NCBI GenBank assembly: GCA_015065075.1
Contig: SVRA01000003.1
Location: forward strand, 1 to 60,069
Source of the DNA: Oscillospiraceae bacterium
GTDB taxonomy: Bacteria; Bacillota; Clostridia; Oscillospirales; CAG-272
Direction: 5' to 3'
Length of the DNA: 60,069 bases
Positions 36,172 to 47,685 of the stretch are shown one piece after another. Each line of letters begins with the position of its first letter. The stretch's first letter is position 1. The notes under the pieces are model-generated. The model saw only the letters and a list, made by a program, of their open reading frames with translations, was not told the DNA's origin and did no database searches. The position numbers were made by a program, and so were the translations under genes.

Positions 36172-38145
36172 ATGGATAGATTCAAGCTGAAAAGTGAATA
36201 TAAGCCCACGGGTGACCAGCCCCAAGCGATAGAGGAACTCGTCAGAGGACTCAAGGAGGGCAAAAAAATGCAGACCCTTCTGGGTGTAACGGGCTCGGGT
36301 AAGACCTTCACTATGGCAAACGTCATAGAGCAGATCAATAAGCCCACCCTCGTCCTCGCGCACAACAAGACTCTCGCCGCCCAGCTTTGCACCGAGTTTC
36401 GCGAGTTTTTTCCCGAAAACGCAGTCGAATACTTCGTTTCCTATTATGACTATTATCAGCCCGAGGCATACATTCCGGGCAAGGATATGTATATCGAAAA
36501 GGACGCCCTCGTAAACGATGAAATAGACCGCCTGCGCCATTCCGCGACAAGCTCGCTTTTTGAGCGCAGAGACGTCATCATCGTCGCCAGCGTTTCCTGC
36601 ATATATTCCTTGGGCGAGCCCGACGATTATAAGGATCTCGTCATTTCTCTGCGCCCGGGCGCGTATATGTCGCGCGAGGAGCTTATCCGCCGACTCATCG
36701 CGATAAGCTATACGAGAAACGATCTCAACCTGGTTCGCGATTCCTTCCGCGTTCGCGGAGATACCGTCGAGATAATCCCCGCAAGCATGGACAGTAAAGC
36801 CATCCGTGTCGAGTTCTTCGACGAGGAGATAGACCGCGTTTCCGAGATAAATATAGTCACGGGTGAGCTTGTCCGCAGCCTCTCGTATTATCCGATCTAC
36901 CCCGCAACTCACTACGCCGTCTCCGACGAAAAGCGAGATGCCGCGATCAAGGAAATATACGAGGAAATGGTAGAGCGCGCCGCCTATTTCGAGTCCGAGG
37001 GCAAGCTTATCGAGGCGCAAAGAATAACCGAGCGCGTAAAATACGATATGGAAATGCTCCGCGAGGTCGGCTTCTGCTCGGGAGTAGAGAACTACTCGAG
37101 AGTTTTGTCGGGCAGACCCGCAGGCTCGACCCCGTATACTCTGCTCGACTATATGCCCGACGATTTTCTGCTCTTCGTCGACGAGTCTCACGTAACTCTG
37201 CCGCAGGTGCGCGGTATGAGCGGCGGCGATCTCGCGCGAAAGAAAAACCTTGTGGACTATGGCTTCCGCCTGCCGTCCGCATACGATAACAGACCATTGT
37301 TCTTTGATGAATTTGAAAGCAAGCTCAATCAGACCGTCTTCGTCAGTGCCACCCCCGGCGACTACGAGGCGGAATACAGCGAGCAGACCGTCGAGCAGAT
37401 AATTCGCCCCACGGGTCTGCTTGATCCCGAGGTCGAGGTGCGCAAGATCGAGGGTCAGGTCGACGACCTGATGGGTGAGATACGTATAAGAGCCGAGAAG
37501 GGCGAGCGCGTGCTCGTCACAACCCTCACCAAGAAAATGGCAGAGGATCTCACCGATTACCTCGAGGGTAACGGAATAAAGGTGCGTTATATCCACTTCA
37601 ACGTCGACACCATCGAAAGAATGGAGATCATCCGCGACCTGAGACTCGGCGTTTTTGACGTCCTCGTCGGTATAAACCTGCTTCGTGAGGGACTCGATAT
37701 CCCCGAGGTCTCGCTCGTTGCCATCCTCGATGCCGATAAGGAAGGATTCTTGCGCGCCGAGAGATCGCTGATACAGACCATAGGCAGAGCCGCGCGAAAC
37801 GCAAACGGTAAGGTCATAATGTACGCCGATACCGTCACTCGATCAATGGAGCGTGCGATCTCTGAGACCAACCGCCGCCGCAAGATCCAGGACGACTACA
37901 ATAAGGCAAACGGCATAGTGCCCAAGACCGTCATCAAGGGCGTTCGCGACATTATCGACGTCGGCGCTCGCGACGACGGGCAGAGCAAGACGGGCAAGGC
38001 TAAGAAGCCGAAGAAGCTCACCGCCTCCGAGCGCGAAAAGCTCATTGAAAAGCTGACCCGCGAAATGAAGGACGCCGCCCGCACCCTCGAATTTGAAAAA
38101 GCCGCCTACCTCCGCGACGAGATAAAGAAGCTGCGCGAGGGATAG
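36172..38145 (+). CDS. uvrB: Excinuclease ABC subunit B
   Basis: [24 protein letters not shown]...[16 protein letters not shown]...; start adjusted to 36172 (SD aaggag). Confidence 0.97.
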   Translation: MDRFKLKSEYKPTGDQPQAIEELVRGLKEGKKMQTLLGVTGSGKTFTMANVIEQINKPTLVLAHNKTLAAQLCTEFREFFPENAVEYFVSYYDYYQPEAYIPGKDMYIEKDALVNDEIDRLRHSATSSLFERRDVIIVASVSCIYSLGEPDDYKDLVISLRPGAYMSREELIRRLIAISYTRNDLNLVRDSFRVRGDTVEIIPASMDSKAIRVEFFDEEIDRVSEINIVTGELVRSLSYYPIYPATHYAVSDEKRDAAIKEIYEEMVERAAYFESEGKLIEAQRITERVKYDMEMLREVGFCSGVENYSRVLSGRPAGSTPYTLLDYMPDDFLLFVDESHVTLPQVRGMSGGDLARKKNLVDYGFRLPSAYDNRPLFFDEFESKLNQTVFVSATPGDYEAEYSEQTVEQIIRPTGLLDPEVEVRKIEGQVDDLMGEIRIRAEKGERVLVTTLTKKMAEDLTDYLEGNGIKVRYIHFNVDTIERMEIIRDLRLGVFDVLVGINLLREGLDIPEVSLVAILDADKEGFLRAERSLIQTIGRAARNANGKVIMYADTVTRSMERAISETNRRRKIQDDYNKANGIVPKTVIKGVRDIIDVGARDDGQSKTGKAKKPKKLTASEREKLIEKLTREMKDAARTLEFEKAAYLRDEIKKLREG

Positions 38146-38212
38146 GGATGCGAGCCTTCCCCAAAAACTCTAATATGGGTTCAGCAGTTGAAAAAATTAT
38201 TATTTGAAGTTT

Positions 38213-38256
38213 TTGAAGGGTTTGGGGGACTTTTTTCAAAAAGTCCCCCAAAAGAA
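38213..38256. repeat. Perfect-stem palindromic element in uvrB-uvrA spacer
   Basis: TTTGGGGGACTTTTT-tcaa-AAAGTCCCCCAAA, preceded by tttgaagtttttgaaggg. Confidence 0.7.
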
Positions 38257-38266
38257 AAAACAAAGT

Positions 38267-41104
38267 ATGGAAAAAAACTTAGTAATCAAGGGCGCACGCG
38301 TCCACAATCTCAAAAATATAGACGTCACCATCCCGCGCGATAAGCTCGTTGTCCTTTCAGGACTTTCGGGAAGCGGAAAATCGTCGCTCGCGTTTGACAC
38401 CATCTACGCCGAGGGACACCGCCGCTTCGTCGAGTCGCTGTCAAGCTACGCGAGAATGTTCCTCGGACAGATGGACAAGCCCGACGTCGACTCGATAGAC
38501 GGACTTTCTCCCGCCATTTCAATAGACCAGAAGACCACCTCAAAAAACCCACGCTCAACCGTGGGCACGGTCACCGAAATATACGACTATCTGCGCCTCC
38601 TCTATGCGCGCATCGGCATCCCGCATTGTCCGATCTGCGGCAAGGAGATCAGACAGCAGACCGTCGACCAGATCATCGAAAGAATATTAAAGCTCCCCGA
38701 GGGTACGCGATTTCTCGTAGTCGCCCCCGTAGTCAGAGCGCAGAAGGGAATGCACGAAAAGGTCTTTGAGAGTGCCAAAAAGAGCGGCTACGTCCGCGTC
38801 CGCGTAGACGGCAACCTCTACGACCTCTCCGAAGAAATAAAACTCGATAAAAACAAAAAGCACTCCATAGAGATCGTCGTAGACCGTCTCGTAATGCGCG
38901 ACGGCATCAGACCCCGCCTTGCCGACTCGGTCGAAAATGCGCTGAGTCTTGCCGACGGGCATCTTATCATCGTTCCCGTGCCGCGTGACGGCGAGGAGAC
39001 CGACGGCGAGGTTCTGACCTTTTCGCAGTCCTACGCCTGTGAGGAGCACGGCATTTCAGTCGGCGAATTTGAGCCGAGAATGTTCTCGTTCAACAATCCG
39101 CAGGGCGCGTGTCCGCATTGCTCGGGACTTGGAGACACAAGACGCATATCAGTCGATCGATTGATCCCAAACAGAAAGCTCTCGCTTTCACAGGGCGCGA
39201 TAAACGTAAACGGCTTCAAAACTCTCGAGGAGGAGAGCTGGAACGGACCTCTTTTCGCCGCCGTAGGCGAAAAACACGGCTTTTCGCTCGAAATGCCGAT
39301 CGAAAGCTTCACCGACACGGCGTATCGCGCGTTGCTCTACGGCACGGGCGACGACACGTACGACGTGGTTCGCTATTTCGGAGGCGAATCCCACCGCAAA
39401 AATGCAAAATTCGAGGGTCTCATCCGTATGATCGAGCAAAGAATGGAATACGGTATGAACGCCGACTACTACGAGCAGTTCGTAGAGGAAGCCCCCTGCG
39501 AGCACTGCAACGGACAGCGCCTCAACCCGATGTCGCTCGCCGTCACCGTAGGAGGTCTGAATATCCACGAGCTTTGCTCACTGTCAATTCAAAAAGCACT
39601 CGATTTCGTCAACTCGCTCGAGCTGACCGATACCGAGTATGCGATCGCGCGCGAGATCCTCAAGGAGATCAAGGCGCGCCTCGGCTTCCTTGTCAGCGTA
39701 GGACTTGAATATCTCACGATGGCAAGAAAAGCAGGCACGCTGTCGGGCGGAGAAGCGCAAAGAATAAGACTTGCCACGCAAATAGGCTCGTCGCTCGTCG
39801 GCGTGCTCTATATCCTCGACGAGCCGAGCATAGGACTCCACCAACGCGACAATTCCAAGCTGATAAGCACCCTCAAAAAGCTCCGCGACCTTGGAAATAC
39901 GGTCATCGTAGTCGAGCACGACGAGGAGACCATGGAGGAATCCGACTACATCATCGACGTCGGACTCGGTGCGGGCATACACGGCGGAAATATCGTCGCC
40001 GCAGGTACTCCCGACGAGATCAGAGAGAGCCCCGACTCGATCACGGGCGCGTATCTTTCGGGCAGAAAAAGGATCGCGATCCCCCAAAAAAGACGCGAGG
40101 GCAACGGCAAATATATCACAGTCAAGGGCGCGGCAGAGCATAACCTCAAGCATATCGACGTAAATATCCCCCTTGGCAAATTCGTCTGTGTCAGCGGCGT
40201 TTCGGGAAGCGGAAAATCCTCGCTCGTAAACGGAATTCTGTATCCCAAGCTCGCCCACGACCTCAACCGCGCGATCGCCTATCCGGGCAAGTGCGACGGC
40301 ATAGAGGGCATCGAAAATCTCGATAAGGTCATTTGCATCGACCAAAGTCCGATCGGACGCACACCGCGCTCCAACCCCGCAACCTACACAGGAGTTTTCA
40401 CCGACATCAGAGATCTTTTTGCATCGACCAAGGACGCTAAGGCAAAGGGCTATGCCGCAGGCAGATTTTCCTTCAACACCAAGGGCGGCAGATGCGAGGC
40501 GTGCGAGGGTGACGGAGTTAAGTGTATAGAGATGCACTTTTTGCCCGACGTTTACGTCACCTGCGACGTGTGTAAGGGAAGAAGATATAACGCCGATACC
40601 CTCGACGTGCGATATAAGGGCAAAAATATCTTCGACGTGCTCGATATGACGGTCGAGGAGGGCCTCAGCTTCTTCGACGGACTTCCCAAGATCCGCCGCA
40701 AGCTGCAGACGCTTTATGACGTAGGACTCGGATATATCAAGATCGGTCAGTCCTCGACCACCCTCTCGGGCGGCGAAGCGCAGAGAGTCAAGCTCGCGAC
40801 CGAGCTTGCAAAGCGCAGCACGGGTAAAACGATATATATCCTCGACGAGCCCACCACGGGACTGCATACTGCAGACGTGGCGAAGCTGCTCGAGGTGCTC
40901 CAGAAGCTCTGCGACAGCGGCAATACCGTCCTTGTGATCGAGCATAACCTCGACGTAATAAAATCCGCCGACCACATCATAGATCTCGGCCCCGAGGGCG
41001 GCGACGGCGGCGGCACGATCGTCGCGGAGGGCACACCCGAACAGGTCGCAGAGGTCGAAGGCTCCTACACGGGACAGTACCTCAAAAAATGGCTCAACCG
41101 CTAA
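38267..41104 (+). CDS. uvrA: Excinuclease ABC subunit A
   Basis: [53 protein letters not shown]...; start adjusted to 38267 so the palindrome is not coding. Confidence 0.97.
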   Translation: MEKNLVIKGARVHNLKNIDVTIPRDKLVVLSGLSGSGKSSLAFDTIYAEGHRRFVESLSSYARMFLGQMDKPDVDSIDGLSPAISIDQKTTSKNPRSTVGTVTEIYDYLRLLYARIGIPHCPICGKEIRQQTVDQIIERILKLPEGTRFLVVAPVVRAQKGMHEKVFESAKKSGYVRVRVDGNLYDLSEEIKLDKNKKHSIEIVVDRLVMRDGIRPRLADSVENALSLADGHLIIVPVPRDGEETDGEVLTFSQSYACEEHGISVGEFEPRMFSFNNPQGACPHCSGLGDTRRISVDRLIPNRKLSLSQGAINVNGFKTLEEESWNGPLFAAVGEKHGFSLEMPIESFTDTAYRALLYGTGDDTYDVVRYFGGESHRKNAKFEGLIRMIEQRMEYGMNADYYEQFVEEAPCEHCNGQRLNPMSLAVTVGGLNIHELCSLSIQKALDFVNSLELTDTEYAIAREILKEIKARLGFLVSVGLEYLTMARKAGTLSGGEAQRIRLATQIGSSLVGVLYILDEPSIGLHQRDNSKLISTLKKLRDLGNTVIVVEHDEETMEESDYIIDVGLGAGIHGGNIVAAGTPDEIRESPDSITGAYLSGRKRIAIPQKRREGNGKYITVKGAAEHNLKHIDVNIPLGKFVCVSGVSGSGKSSLVNGILYPKLAHDLNRAIAYPGKCDGIEGIENLDKVICIDQSPIGRTPRSNPATYTGVFTDIRDLFASTKDAKAKGYAAGRFSFNTKGGRCEACEGDGVKCIEMHFLPDVYVTCDVCKGRRYNADTLDVRYKGKNIFDVLDMTVEEGLSFFDGLPKIRRKLQTLYDVGLGYIKIGQSSTTLSGGEAQRVKLATELAKRSTGKTIYILDEPTTGLHTADVAKLLEVLQKLCDSGNTVLVIEHNLDVIKSADHIIDLGPEGGDGGGTIVAEGTPEQVAEVEGSYTGQYLKKWLNR

Positions 41105-41115
41105 AAAATAACCCT

Positions 41116-41147
41116 GCGCGGCGAAATTTTACAAAATTTCGCCGCGC
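41116..41147. terminator. 15-bp perfect palindrome after uvrA (terminator-like, no strong T tract on + strand)
   Basis: GCGCGGCGAAATTTT-ac-AAAATTTCGCCGCGC. Confidence 0.5.
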
Positions 41148-41209
41148 TACAGACAAATCGGCAAAAAAATGCTATACTTAAAGCATAAATCCAAAAAGAA
41201 GGTAACGAA

Positions 41210-42007
41210 ATGATAGCCAATTACCATACCCATACCCCGCGCTGCAAGCATGCCGTGGGAAGCGAAAGAGAATACGTAGAAAAAGCCATAGAGCTGGGTT
41301 TTACCGAGCTCGGATTTGCCGACCACGCCCCTATGCCTCTGCCGAAAGGACTTCACCCGACGAATTACATAACGATCGGTGAGATGCGTATGGCACTCGA
41401 GGAGACCGACGGATACGTCAACACTCTGCTCGATCTGCGTAAAGAGTACGAGCACGACATAAAAATACACATAGGCTTTGAGGTCGAATATTACTCTGCC
41501 TGCTTTGATAACTTTCTCCGTTTCATCTCGGATTATCCGATAGATTACTTGATTCAAGGACAGCATTTCGGCGAGGTGGAGGGTATTCCGCTTGCATATT
41601 ACGGAGCGCAAACGAGCTCTGAGGAAACATTGAAAAGCTACGTTGATCAAGTAATAAAGGGAATAGAGTCGGACAAGATAACCTACGTCGCACACCCCGA
41701 TCTTGCGGCGTATTACGGAGATATCGAGGTCTATGAAAGACATATGGCGCGCCTTATACGAAGCGCAAACGCGCATAACGTGCCCCTTGAGATGAATCTG
41801 TACGGGCTCTCGGAGCTCAGACGCTACCCGAATATTGCGTTCTGGCAGATCGCAGCGAACATCGGATGTGACGTGGTGCTCGGAAGCGACGCACATACTC
41901 CAAATCACCTGCTCAATAAAACTGCCTTGAAATATGCCCAAAGTCTGATAGATTCGTCGCCCAAGCTCAATCTCCTTGAAAAGATCGAATTCAAACCCGT
42001 AAGGTAA
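41210..42007 (+). CDS. PHP-domain histidinol-phosphatase-like protein (HisJ family)
   Basis: NYHTHTPRCKHAVGSEREYVEKAIELGFTELGFADHAP...GSDAHTP. Confidence 0.9.
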   Translation: MIANYHTHTPRCKHAVGSEREYVEKAIELGFTELGFADHAPMPLPKGLHPTNYITIGEMRMALEETDGYVNTLLDLRKEYEHDIKIHIGFEVEYYSACFDNFLRFISDYPIDYLIQGQHFGEVEGIPLAYYGAQTSSEETLKSYVDQVIKGIESDKITYVAHPDLAAYYGDIEVYERHMARLIRSANAHNVPLEMNLYGLSELRRYPNIAFWQIAANIGCDVVLGSDAHTPNHLLNKTALKYAQSLIDSSPKLNLLEKIEFKPVR

Positions 42008-42012
42008 TAACT

Positions 42013-42552
42013 ATGCACCCATTCAAACATTTTCACACAATAACAAAGCATCGCCATAAGGTTATCTACCACTGCTTCAAGACGGGAATCGGCCTGCAGG
42101 GGCTTTTTCACGACCTTTCAAAGTATAGCCCGACCGAATTTATCCCGGGCGCAAAATATTATCTCGGAACGAGAAGCCCGAATGAAAAGGAAAGAGAGCT
42201 TTTCGGCTATTCGCTCGCCTGGATGCACCATAAGGGCAGAAACAAGCACCATTTTGAGTATTGGGTCGATATAAATCCCCAAACCAAGCGCTATGATCCC
42301 GTTCCGATGCCACTGAGATATATCACCGAAATGTTCTGTGACAGAGTCGCGGCTTGTAAGATCTATCGCGGCAAGGACTACACCGACAGCGCGGCGCTCG
42401 AGTATTTTCTGCGCGGAAACGCACGCTCGAAAATGCATTCCGAGACCGCAGATATTCTCGAGGAATGGTTGACGATGCTTGCCGAGAGAGGCGAGAGGGA
42501 GACCTTTGCCCATATCAAAAAAATCAACAAAAACGCGCGAAAAAGAAAATAA
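42013..42552 (+). CDS. DUF5662-like protein
   Basis: KHRHKVIYHCFKTGIGLQGLFHDLSKYSPTEFIPGAKYYLG...AWMHHKGRNKHHFEYW. Confidence 0.78.
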   Translation: MHPFKHFHTITKHRHKVIYHCFKTGIGLQGLFHDLSKYSPTEFIPGAKYYLGTRSPNEKERELFGYSLAWMHHKGRNKHHFEYWVDINPQTKRYDPVPMPLRYITEMFCDRVAACKIYRGKDYTDSAALEYFLRGNARSKMHSETADILEEWLTMLAERGERETFAHIKKINKNARKRK

Positions 42553-42606
42553 TCATCATAATATCACCTCTTGCCGAAATATAATCGGATAAGAGGTGAT
42601 GTTTTT

Positions 42607-43806
42607 ATGAAGAAAAATTTTTTGATCAAGCTGACGGCAATTTTACTCTCGCCGTTGCTTTTATTTTCATTCATCGGTGCTCTTGCCGCGGACGAGGTCG
42701 TTCCTATCAACAATAGCGCCAATAACGAAGAAACTCCCGCAAAGGATACCTTGCAGCTTGACTGCAAGAGCGCAATATTGATGGAAGCGAGCACGGGAAA
42801 GGTTCTTTACGAGCAAAATGCCGACGAAGCCCTGCCGCCTGCATCGGTGACCAAGGTGATGACGCTCCTTCTTGTAATGGAGGCAATAGAGTCGGGCAAG
42901 ATAAAGCTTGACGATATGGTTACCACAAGCGCCCACGCGGCAAGCATGGGCGGCTCGCAGATATATCTCGAGGAAGGCGAGCAAATGAGCGTTGAGGATA
43001 TGGTAAAAAGTGTCGTGATAGCATCTGCAAACGATGCGGCGTGTGCGCTCGCGGAATTTGTCTCGGGAAGCGAGGAAGCCTTTGTCAAGGCTATGAATGA
43101 ACGCGCTATGGAGCTCGGAATGAAGAGTGCCGTCTTTGAAAACACCAACGGACTCGACGATACTGCCGAAAACCACGTCATCAGCGCACGAGATATCGCC
43201 ATAATGTCCTCCGAGCTGATAAAATATGAAAAAATATTGGAGTATAGCTCTATCTGGATGGATACTATACGGAACGGTGAGTTCGGATTGACCAATACCA
43301 ACCGCCTCGTCCGTTATTATAACGGCTGTACGGGACTGAAAACGGGCTCGACCTCAAAGGCGGGCTTTTGTATCAGTGCGACCGCAGAGAGAGACGGATT
43401 GAGCCTCGTATGCGTCATAATGGGAGCCGAAACGAGAGATATCAGAAACGCCGCGGCAACAAGATTGCTCGATTGGGGTTTTGCAAACTACGCCGTGTAT
43501 ACCCACGAGGCAGAAAAGCTTGATCCGATAAGCGTAGTGGGCGGAACCAAAACCAGTGCGGGCGTTGCATACGACGATTTTTCTTGCGTAGCAGATAAAG
43601 GCACCGTTTCAAAGATAGAGATGAAATTTGAGCTTCCCGAGCGTTTGACAGCGCCCTTGAAAAAGGGAGACAAGATAGGTGCGGCGGTATTTTGGTGCGA
43701 CGGCAAGGAGGTGGGCAGGAGCGACGTTTATGTGACCGAGGACGTGTCGAAAATCGGCTATTTTGACGTCTGGCTCCGAATGCTTGGTAAATATCTGCTC
43801 AAATAG
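42607..43806 (+). CDS. D-alanyl-D-alanine carboxypeptidase (DacF-like)
   Basis: Signal peptide; PPASVTKVMTLLLVMEAI (SxxK), ASANDAACALAEF (SxN), TGLKTGSTSKAGFC (KTG). Confidence 0.93.
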   Translation: MKKNFLIKLTAILLSPLLLFSFIGALAADEVVPINNSANNEETPAKDTLQLDCKSAILMEASTGKVLYEQNADEALPPASVTKVMTLLLVMEAIESGKIKLDDMVTTSAHAASMGGSQIYLEEGEQMSVEDMVKSVVIASANDAACALAEFVSGSEEAFVKAMNERAMELGMKSAVFENTNGLDDTAENHVISARDIAIMSSELIKYEKILEYSSIWMDTIRNGEFGLTNTNRLVRYYNGCTGLKTGSTSKAGFCISATAERDGLSLVCVIMGAETRDIRNAAATRLLDWGFANYAVYTHEAEKLDPISVVGGTKTSAGVAYDDFSCVADKGTVSKIEMKFELPERLTAPLKKGDKIGAAVFWCDGKEVGRSDVYVTEDVSKIGYFDVWLRMLGKYLLK

Positions 43807-43850
43807 CGAAAAAATGTGCAAAATCCACCTCATATACACGCAAAAACCTA

Positions 43851-43879
43851 TTGCAAAAGCAAAAAAATTGTGATATACT
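43851..43879 (+). promoter_or_regulatory. SigA-type promoter for pgi
   Basis: TTGCAA-17-TATACT. Confidence 0.62.
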
Positions 43880-43913
43880 TAAATAAAGTAAAAAATATGC
43901 GGAGGTTTTAAAA

Positions 43914-45251
43914 ATGGCAATTAAGCTCAGTGATAAGTATCTGTCCAGATTCGTCTCGGCGCACGAGTATGAAAACATCAAGCCCGCAGTGAGTGCGGCA
44001 CACAAAATGATAGTCGAAAGAAACGGCGCGGGTAACGATTTCCTCGGTTGGATAGACCTTCCCGAAAACTACGATAAAGAAGAATTTGCGAGGATCAAGG
44101 CAGCGTCCGAAAAGATCAAAAAGTCTTGCGACGTGTTCGTCGTCATCGGTATCGGCGGCTCCTACCTCGGCGCACGTGCGGTCATCGAATTTTTGAAGTC
44201 TCCCAATTACAACAATTTGAAAAAGGACACCCCCGACGTCTATTTCGCGGGTTGTGATATAAGCGCAGTTTCTCTTGCAGAGCTCGTCGAGGTCTGTGAG
44301 GGTAAGGATGTCTGCATCAACGTTATCTCCAAGTCGGGTACGACCACAGAACCTGCCGTAGCGTTCAGAGTATTCCGTGAGATGCTTGAAGCTAAATACG
44401 GCAAGGACGGCGCAAGAGAAAGAATCTTCGTAACTACCGATCGCGCAAAGGGAACGCTTAAGGGCTTCTCCGATAAGGCGGGCTACGAGACCTTCGTTGT
44501 TCCGGATGACGTCGGCGGTCGCTTCTCGGTGCTCACCGCAGTAGGACTTCTCCCCGTTGCAGTGGCAGGTGTAGATATCGACGCTCTTATGCAGGGAGCC
44601 AACGATGCGAGAGTAGCTTATAGCTGCGAGGACATCGAAAAGAACGACGCTTATAAGTACGCGGCGATAAGAAATATCCTTTACCGCAAGGGAAAGGTCA
44701 CCGAAATACTCGTAGGCTACGAATCATATTCGAGAATGCTCAACGAGTGGTGGAAGCAGCTCTATGGCGAGAGCGAGGGCAAGGATAACAGAGGAATTTT
44801 CCCCGCATCCGTGATCTTCTCCACCGACCTCCATTCGCTCGGTCAGTTCATCCAGGAGGGCAACAGAAACCTCTTTGAAACCGTTATCTCGGTTGAGGAC
44901 AACGGCATAGAGTTCAAGATCCCTCACGATCCCAACAATATCGACGGACTCAACTTCCTCTCGGGAGTAGATCTCAATAAGGTCAAAAAGACCGCAATGC
45001 AGGGAACCCTGCTTGCCCACGTGGACGGCGGCGTGCCCAATATCCTCATCGAAATGAAGGACAGAAGCGCGTATTCTCTTGGCTACCTTATCTACTTCTT
45101 CGAGATCGCTTGCGCGCTCTCGGGATATATGCTCGGAGTCAACCCCTTCGACCAGCCCGGAGTAGAAGCATATAAGAAAAATATGTTTGCGCTCCTCGGA
45201 AAGCCGGGATATGAGGAGCTTCGTGCCGAGCTTGAAGAAAAATTAAAATAA
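43914..45251 (+). CDS. pgi: Glucose-6-phosphate isomerase
   Basis: [53 protein letters not shown]. Confidence 0.96.
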   Translation: MAIKLSDKYLSRFVSAHEYENIKPAVSAAHKMIVERNGAGNDFLGWIDLPENYDKEEFARIKAASEKIKKSCDVFVVIGIGGSYLGARAVIEFLKSPNYNNLKKDTPDVYFAGCDISAVSLAELVEVCEGKDVCINVISKSGTTTEPAVAFRVFREMLEAKYGKDGARERIFVTTDRAKGTLKGFSDKAGYETFVVPDDVGGRFSVLTAVGLLPVAVAGVDIDALMQGANDARVAYSCEDIEKNDAYKYAAIRNILYRKGKVTEILVGYESYSRMLNEWWKQLYGESEGKDNRGIFPASVIFSTDLHSLGQFIQEGNRNLFETVISVEDNGIEFKIPHDPNNIDGLNFLSGVDLNKVKKTAMQGTLLAHVDGGVPNILIEMKDRSAYSLGYLIYFFEIACALSGYMLGVNPFDQPGVEAYKKNMFALLGKPGYEELRAELEEKLK

Positions 45252-45276
45252 TTTGGTACAAATTTTTGTATACCAC

Positions 45277-45305
45277 TTGCAAAAATCTGTAAGATATGCT
45301 ATAAT
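45277..45305 (+). promoter_or_regulatory. SigA-type promoter for the P-loop protein gene
   Basis: TTGCAA-17-TATAAT. Confidence 0.65.
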
Positions 45306-45379
45306 ATACCCAAGGTATTCAAAGTTTTATATGAATCTTAAAAATACATTTCCGCATAGGCGGCAGGAAGGAGCCATTT

Positions 45380-45787
45380 ATGGTTAAACTTATCATCGGC
45401 GTTAAGGGAACAGGCAAGACTAAGACTCTCATTTCCATGGTAAATGAGGCAGCAGCAAAAACTGAGGGAACCGTCGTTTGTATCGAAAAGGGAGTAGGTC
45501 TCCGTTTTGATATCAAGCACAGCGTACGTCTTATAAATACCAACGAGTATCTCGTATTCGATGCAGAAGCTCTGTACGGATTCGTTGCAGGTATCCTTGC
45601 AAGCAACCACGACGTCACCGATCTCTTTATAGATTCCGCACTCAAGATAGCAAACAACGATATGGTAGGCTTTGAGGCATTCCTTAAGGAAGTTGACGAG
45701 CTCACAAGCAAGATCGGCGTAAACGTAGTTATCACGTCCTCTATTCCCGCAGAGGAAGCAAGCGATATCGTAAAGAAGTATCTTTGA
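45380..45787 (+). CDS. Small P-loop NTPase-like protein of unknown function
   Basis: 135 aa; Walker A GVKGTGKT, Walker-B-like TDLFID, NVVITSS; GGAG SD. Confidence 0.8.
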   Translation: MVKLIIGVKGTGKTKTLISMVNEAAAKTEGTVVCIEKGVGLRFDIKHSVRLINTNEYLVFDAEALYGFVAGILASNHDVTDLFIDSALKIANNDMVGFEAFLKEVDELTSKIGVNVVITSSIPAEEASDIVKKYL

Positions 45788-45911
45788 TAGATATTAAGTT
45801 GGTGCCCCATCGGCAATCTTTTGACTTGCAATGGGCTGACCGAATTTTGAGGGGTGCAGGCAGCTTTGTTTGCGCCCCTGAAATTTATTTAAAACCAAAC
45901 GGAGAAGAAAT

Positions 45912-46394
45912 ATGAATACAAAGGTTCTTAAAATACTCGCGGATAACGCGCGCTGCTCGATAGAGGATATCGCAACTATGACGGGGCTTTCGCTCAAAGA
46001 GGTCACAGACGAGATCGGTGAGCTCGAGTCGGCGGGACTTATAAGAGGCTATAAGGCGGTTATCGACTGGGAAAAGCTTGATAACGCTTCTGTTTCCGCG
46101 CTTATCGAGCTTAAGGTAATTCCTCAGGATAGATTCGGATTTGAGAATATTGCCGAAACTATAATGAAATATAAAGAGGTCGAGACCGTTTATCTTATGT
46201 CGGGCTCATACGATCTTTGCGTCATCGTAAAGGGCAAGACCTTCCAGGAGGTCGCGAGATTCGTAGCAAAGGAGCTTGCAACTATGCGCGAGGTGACCTC
46301 GACGGCAACGCATTTCGTTCTCCGTCGCTATAAGGAGCTTGACGTAGAGCTCGTGGACGGAGAGCAGGATGACAGAGGAGCTTATTCCTTATGA
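45912..46394 (+). CDS. Lrp/AsnC family transcriptional regulator
   Basis: N-terminal HTH (ARCSIEDIATMTGLSLKEVTDEIGELESAGLIRGYKAVIDW) and RAM domain. Confidence 0.93.
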   Translation: MNTKVLKILADNARCSIEDIATMTGLSLKEVTDEIGELESAGLIRGYKAVIDWEKLDNASVSALIELKVIPQDRFGFENIAETIMKYKEVETVYLMSGSYDLCVIVKGKTFQEVARFVAKELATMREVTSTATHFVLRRYKELDVELVDGEQDDRGAYSL

Positions 46395-47575
46395 TAGATT
46401 ACGATCGCATACTTAATCCCACGGTCGTCAACGATATAAAGCCGTCGGGAATAAGAAAATTTTTCGATATTGCCGCAGGCATGGAGGGTGTCATCTCTCT
46501 GGGAGTGGGTGAGCCCGATTTTCCTACGCCGTGGCATATAAGACGAGAGGGAATAAAGTCCCTCGAAAACAGTAAAACGAGATATACGTCTAACGCGGGT
46601 CTTATCGAATTGAGACAGGAGATCAGCAAGTATATCGCGCGTCGCTACGGTGTCAGCTACGAGGCAGATAACGAGGTTCTCGTTACGGTCGGCGGAAGCG
46701 AGGGAATAGACGGAGCTATCCGTGCACTCGTCGCGCAGGGCGACGAGGTCATCATACCTCAGCCGAGCTTCGTGTGCTACGAGCCGATAGTCAGGCTCGC
46801 AGGCGGCACTCCGGTTATCATCGAGCTCAAGGCAGAGAATGAGTTCCGTCTTACAGCGGACGAGCTCCGCGGCGCAATAACCGACAAGACAAAGCTGCTT
46901 GTCTTTCCTTTCCCATGCAATCCTACGGGTGCGGTCATGGAAAAGGAGGATATCGAGGCTATCGCAGATGTGTTGCGTGATACTGATATCTGCGTGCTCT
47001 CCGACGAGATATATTCCGAGCTGACCTACGGCGGAAAACGCCACGTATCTATCGCTTCGGTCGAAGGCATGAGAGAGAGGACTGTGCTTATAAACGGCTT
47101 TTCAAAGAGCTACTCGATGACGGGCTGGAGAATGGGCTACGCTTGTGCTCCCGCGCCTATAATCGCACAGATGACCAAGATACATCAGTTTGCGATCATG
47201 TCCGCACCTACGACCTCGCAGTATGCGGCGGTCGAAGCGCTCCGAAACGGTGACGACGACGTAGCGACGATGGTCGCGGAGTACGATATGCGCCGCAGAC
47301 TCGTGGTCAACGGCTTCAATAAAATCGGAATGGATTGCTTCGAGCCCAAGGGCGCGTTCTATTGCTTCCCGTCGATAAAGCGCACGGGGATGACCAGCGA
47401 AGAATTTTGCGAGGAGCTGCTTCGCTCCAAGAAGGTCGCCGTCGTGCCTGGAAGCGCGTTCGGAAAGAGCGGGGAAGGGTTCGTCCGTGTGTCGTATTGC
47501 TACTCCACAGACCACATCAAAGAGGCGCTTTCGAGAATAGAAGAATTTTTGGAAGAGGTCTGTCCAAAGGCTTGA
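46391..47575 (+). CDS. PLP-dependent class I/II aminotransferase
   Basis: GVGEPDFPTPWHIR, PFPCNPTGAV, GFSKSYSMTGWRMGYACAP; 4-bp overlap with the lrp-like gene. Confidence 0.94.
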   Translation: MIDYDRILNPTVVNDIKPSGIRKFFDIAAGMEGVISLGVGEPDFPTPWHIRREGIKSLENSKTRYTSNAGLIELRQEISKYIARRYGVSYEADNEVLVTVGGSEGIDGAIRALVAQGDEVIIPQPSFVCYEPIVRLAGGTPVIIELKAENEFRLTADELRGAITDKTKLLVFPFPCNPTGAVMEKEDIEAIADVLRDTDICVLSDEIYSELTYGGKRHVSIASVEGMRERTVLINGFSKSYSMTGWRMGYACAPAPIIAQMTKIHQFAIMSAPTTSQYAAVEALRNGDDDVATMVAEYDMRRRLVVNGFNKIGMDCFEPKGAFYCFPSIKRTGMTSEEFCEELLRSKKVAVVPGSAFGKSGEGFVRVSYCYSTDHIKEALSRIEEFLEEVCPKA

Positions 47576-47637
47576 ATATCAGTGGTTTCAGACCACAATA
47601 AGCGAAAATGAATATTCACTAAAATATACACAAAATA

Positions 47638-47672
47638 TGCAAAAATGCAGATCGCTGACGATCTGCGTTTTT
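47638..47672 (+). terminator. Terminator after aminotransferase
   Basis: aaaaatgcagatcg-ctga-cgatctgcgtttttg. Confidence 0.8.
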
Positions 47673-47685
47673 GACGAGGTATTTG

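Noticed and set aside
36166-37596. 476-aa minus ORF opposite uvrB
   Set aside because: Antisense shadow of UvrB; no initiation signal or domain
39584-40975. 463-aa minus ORF opposite uvrA
   Set aside because: Antisense shadow of UvrA
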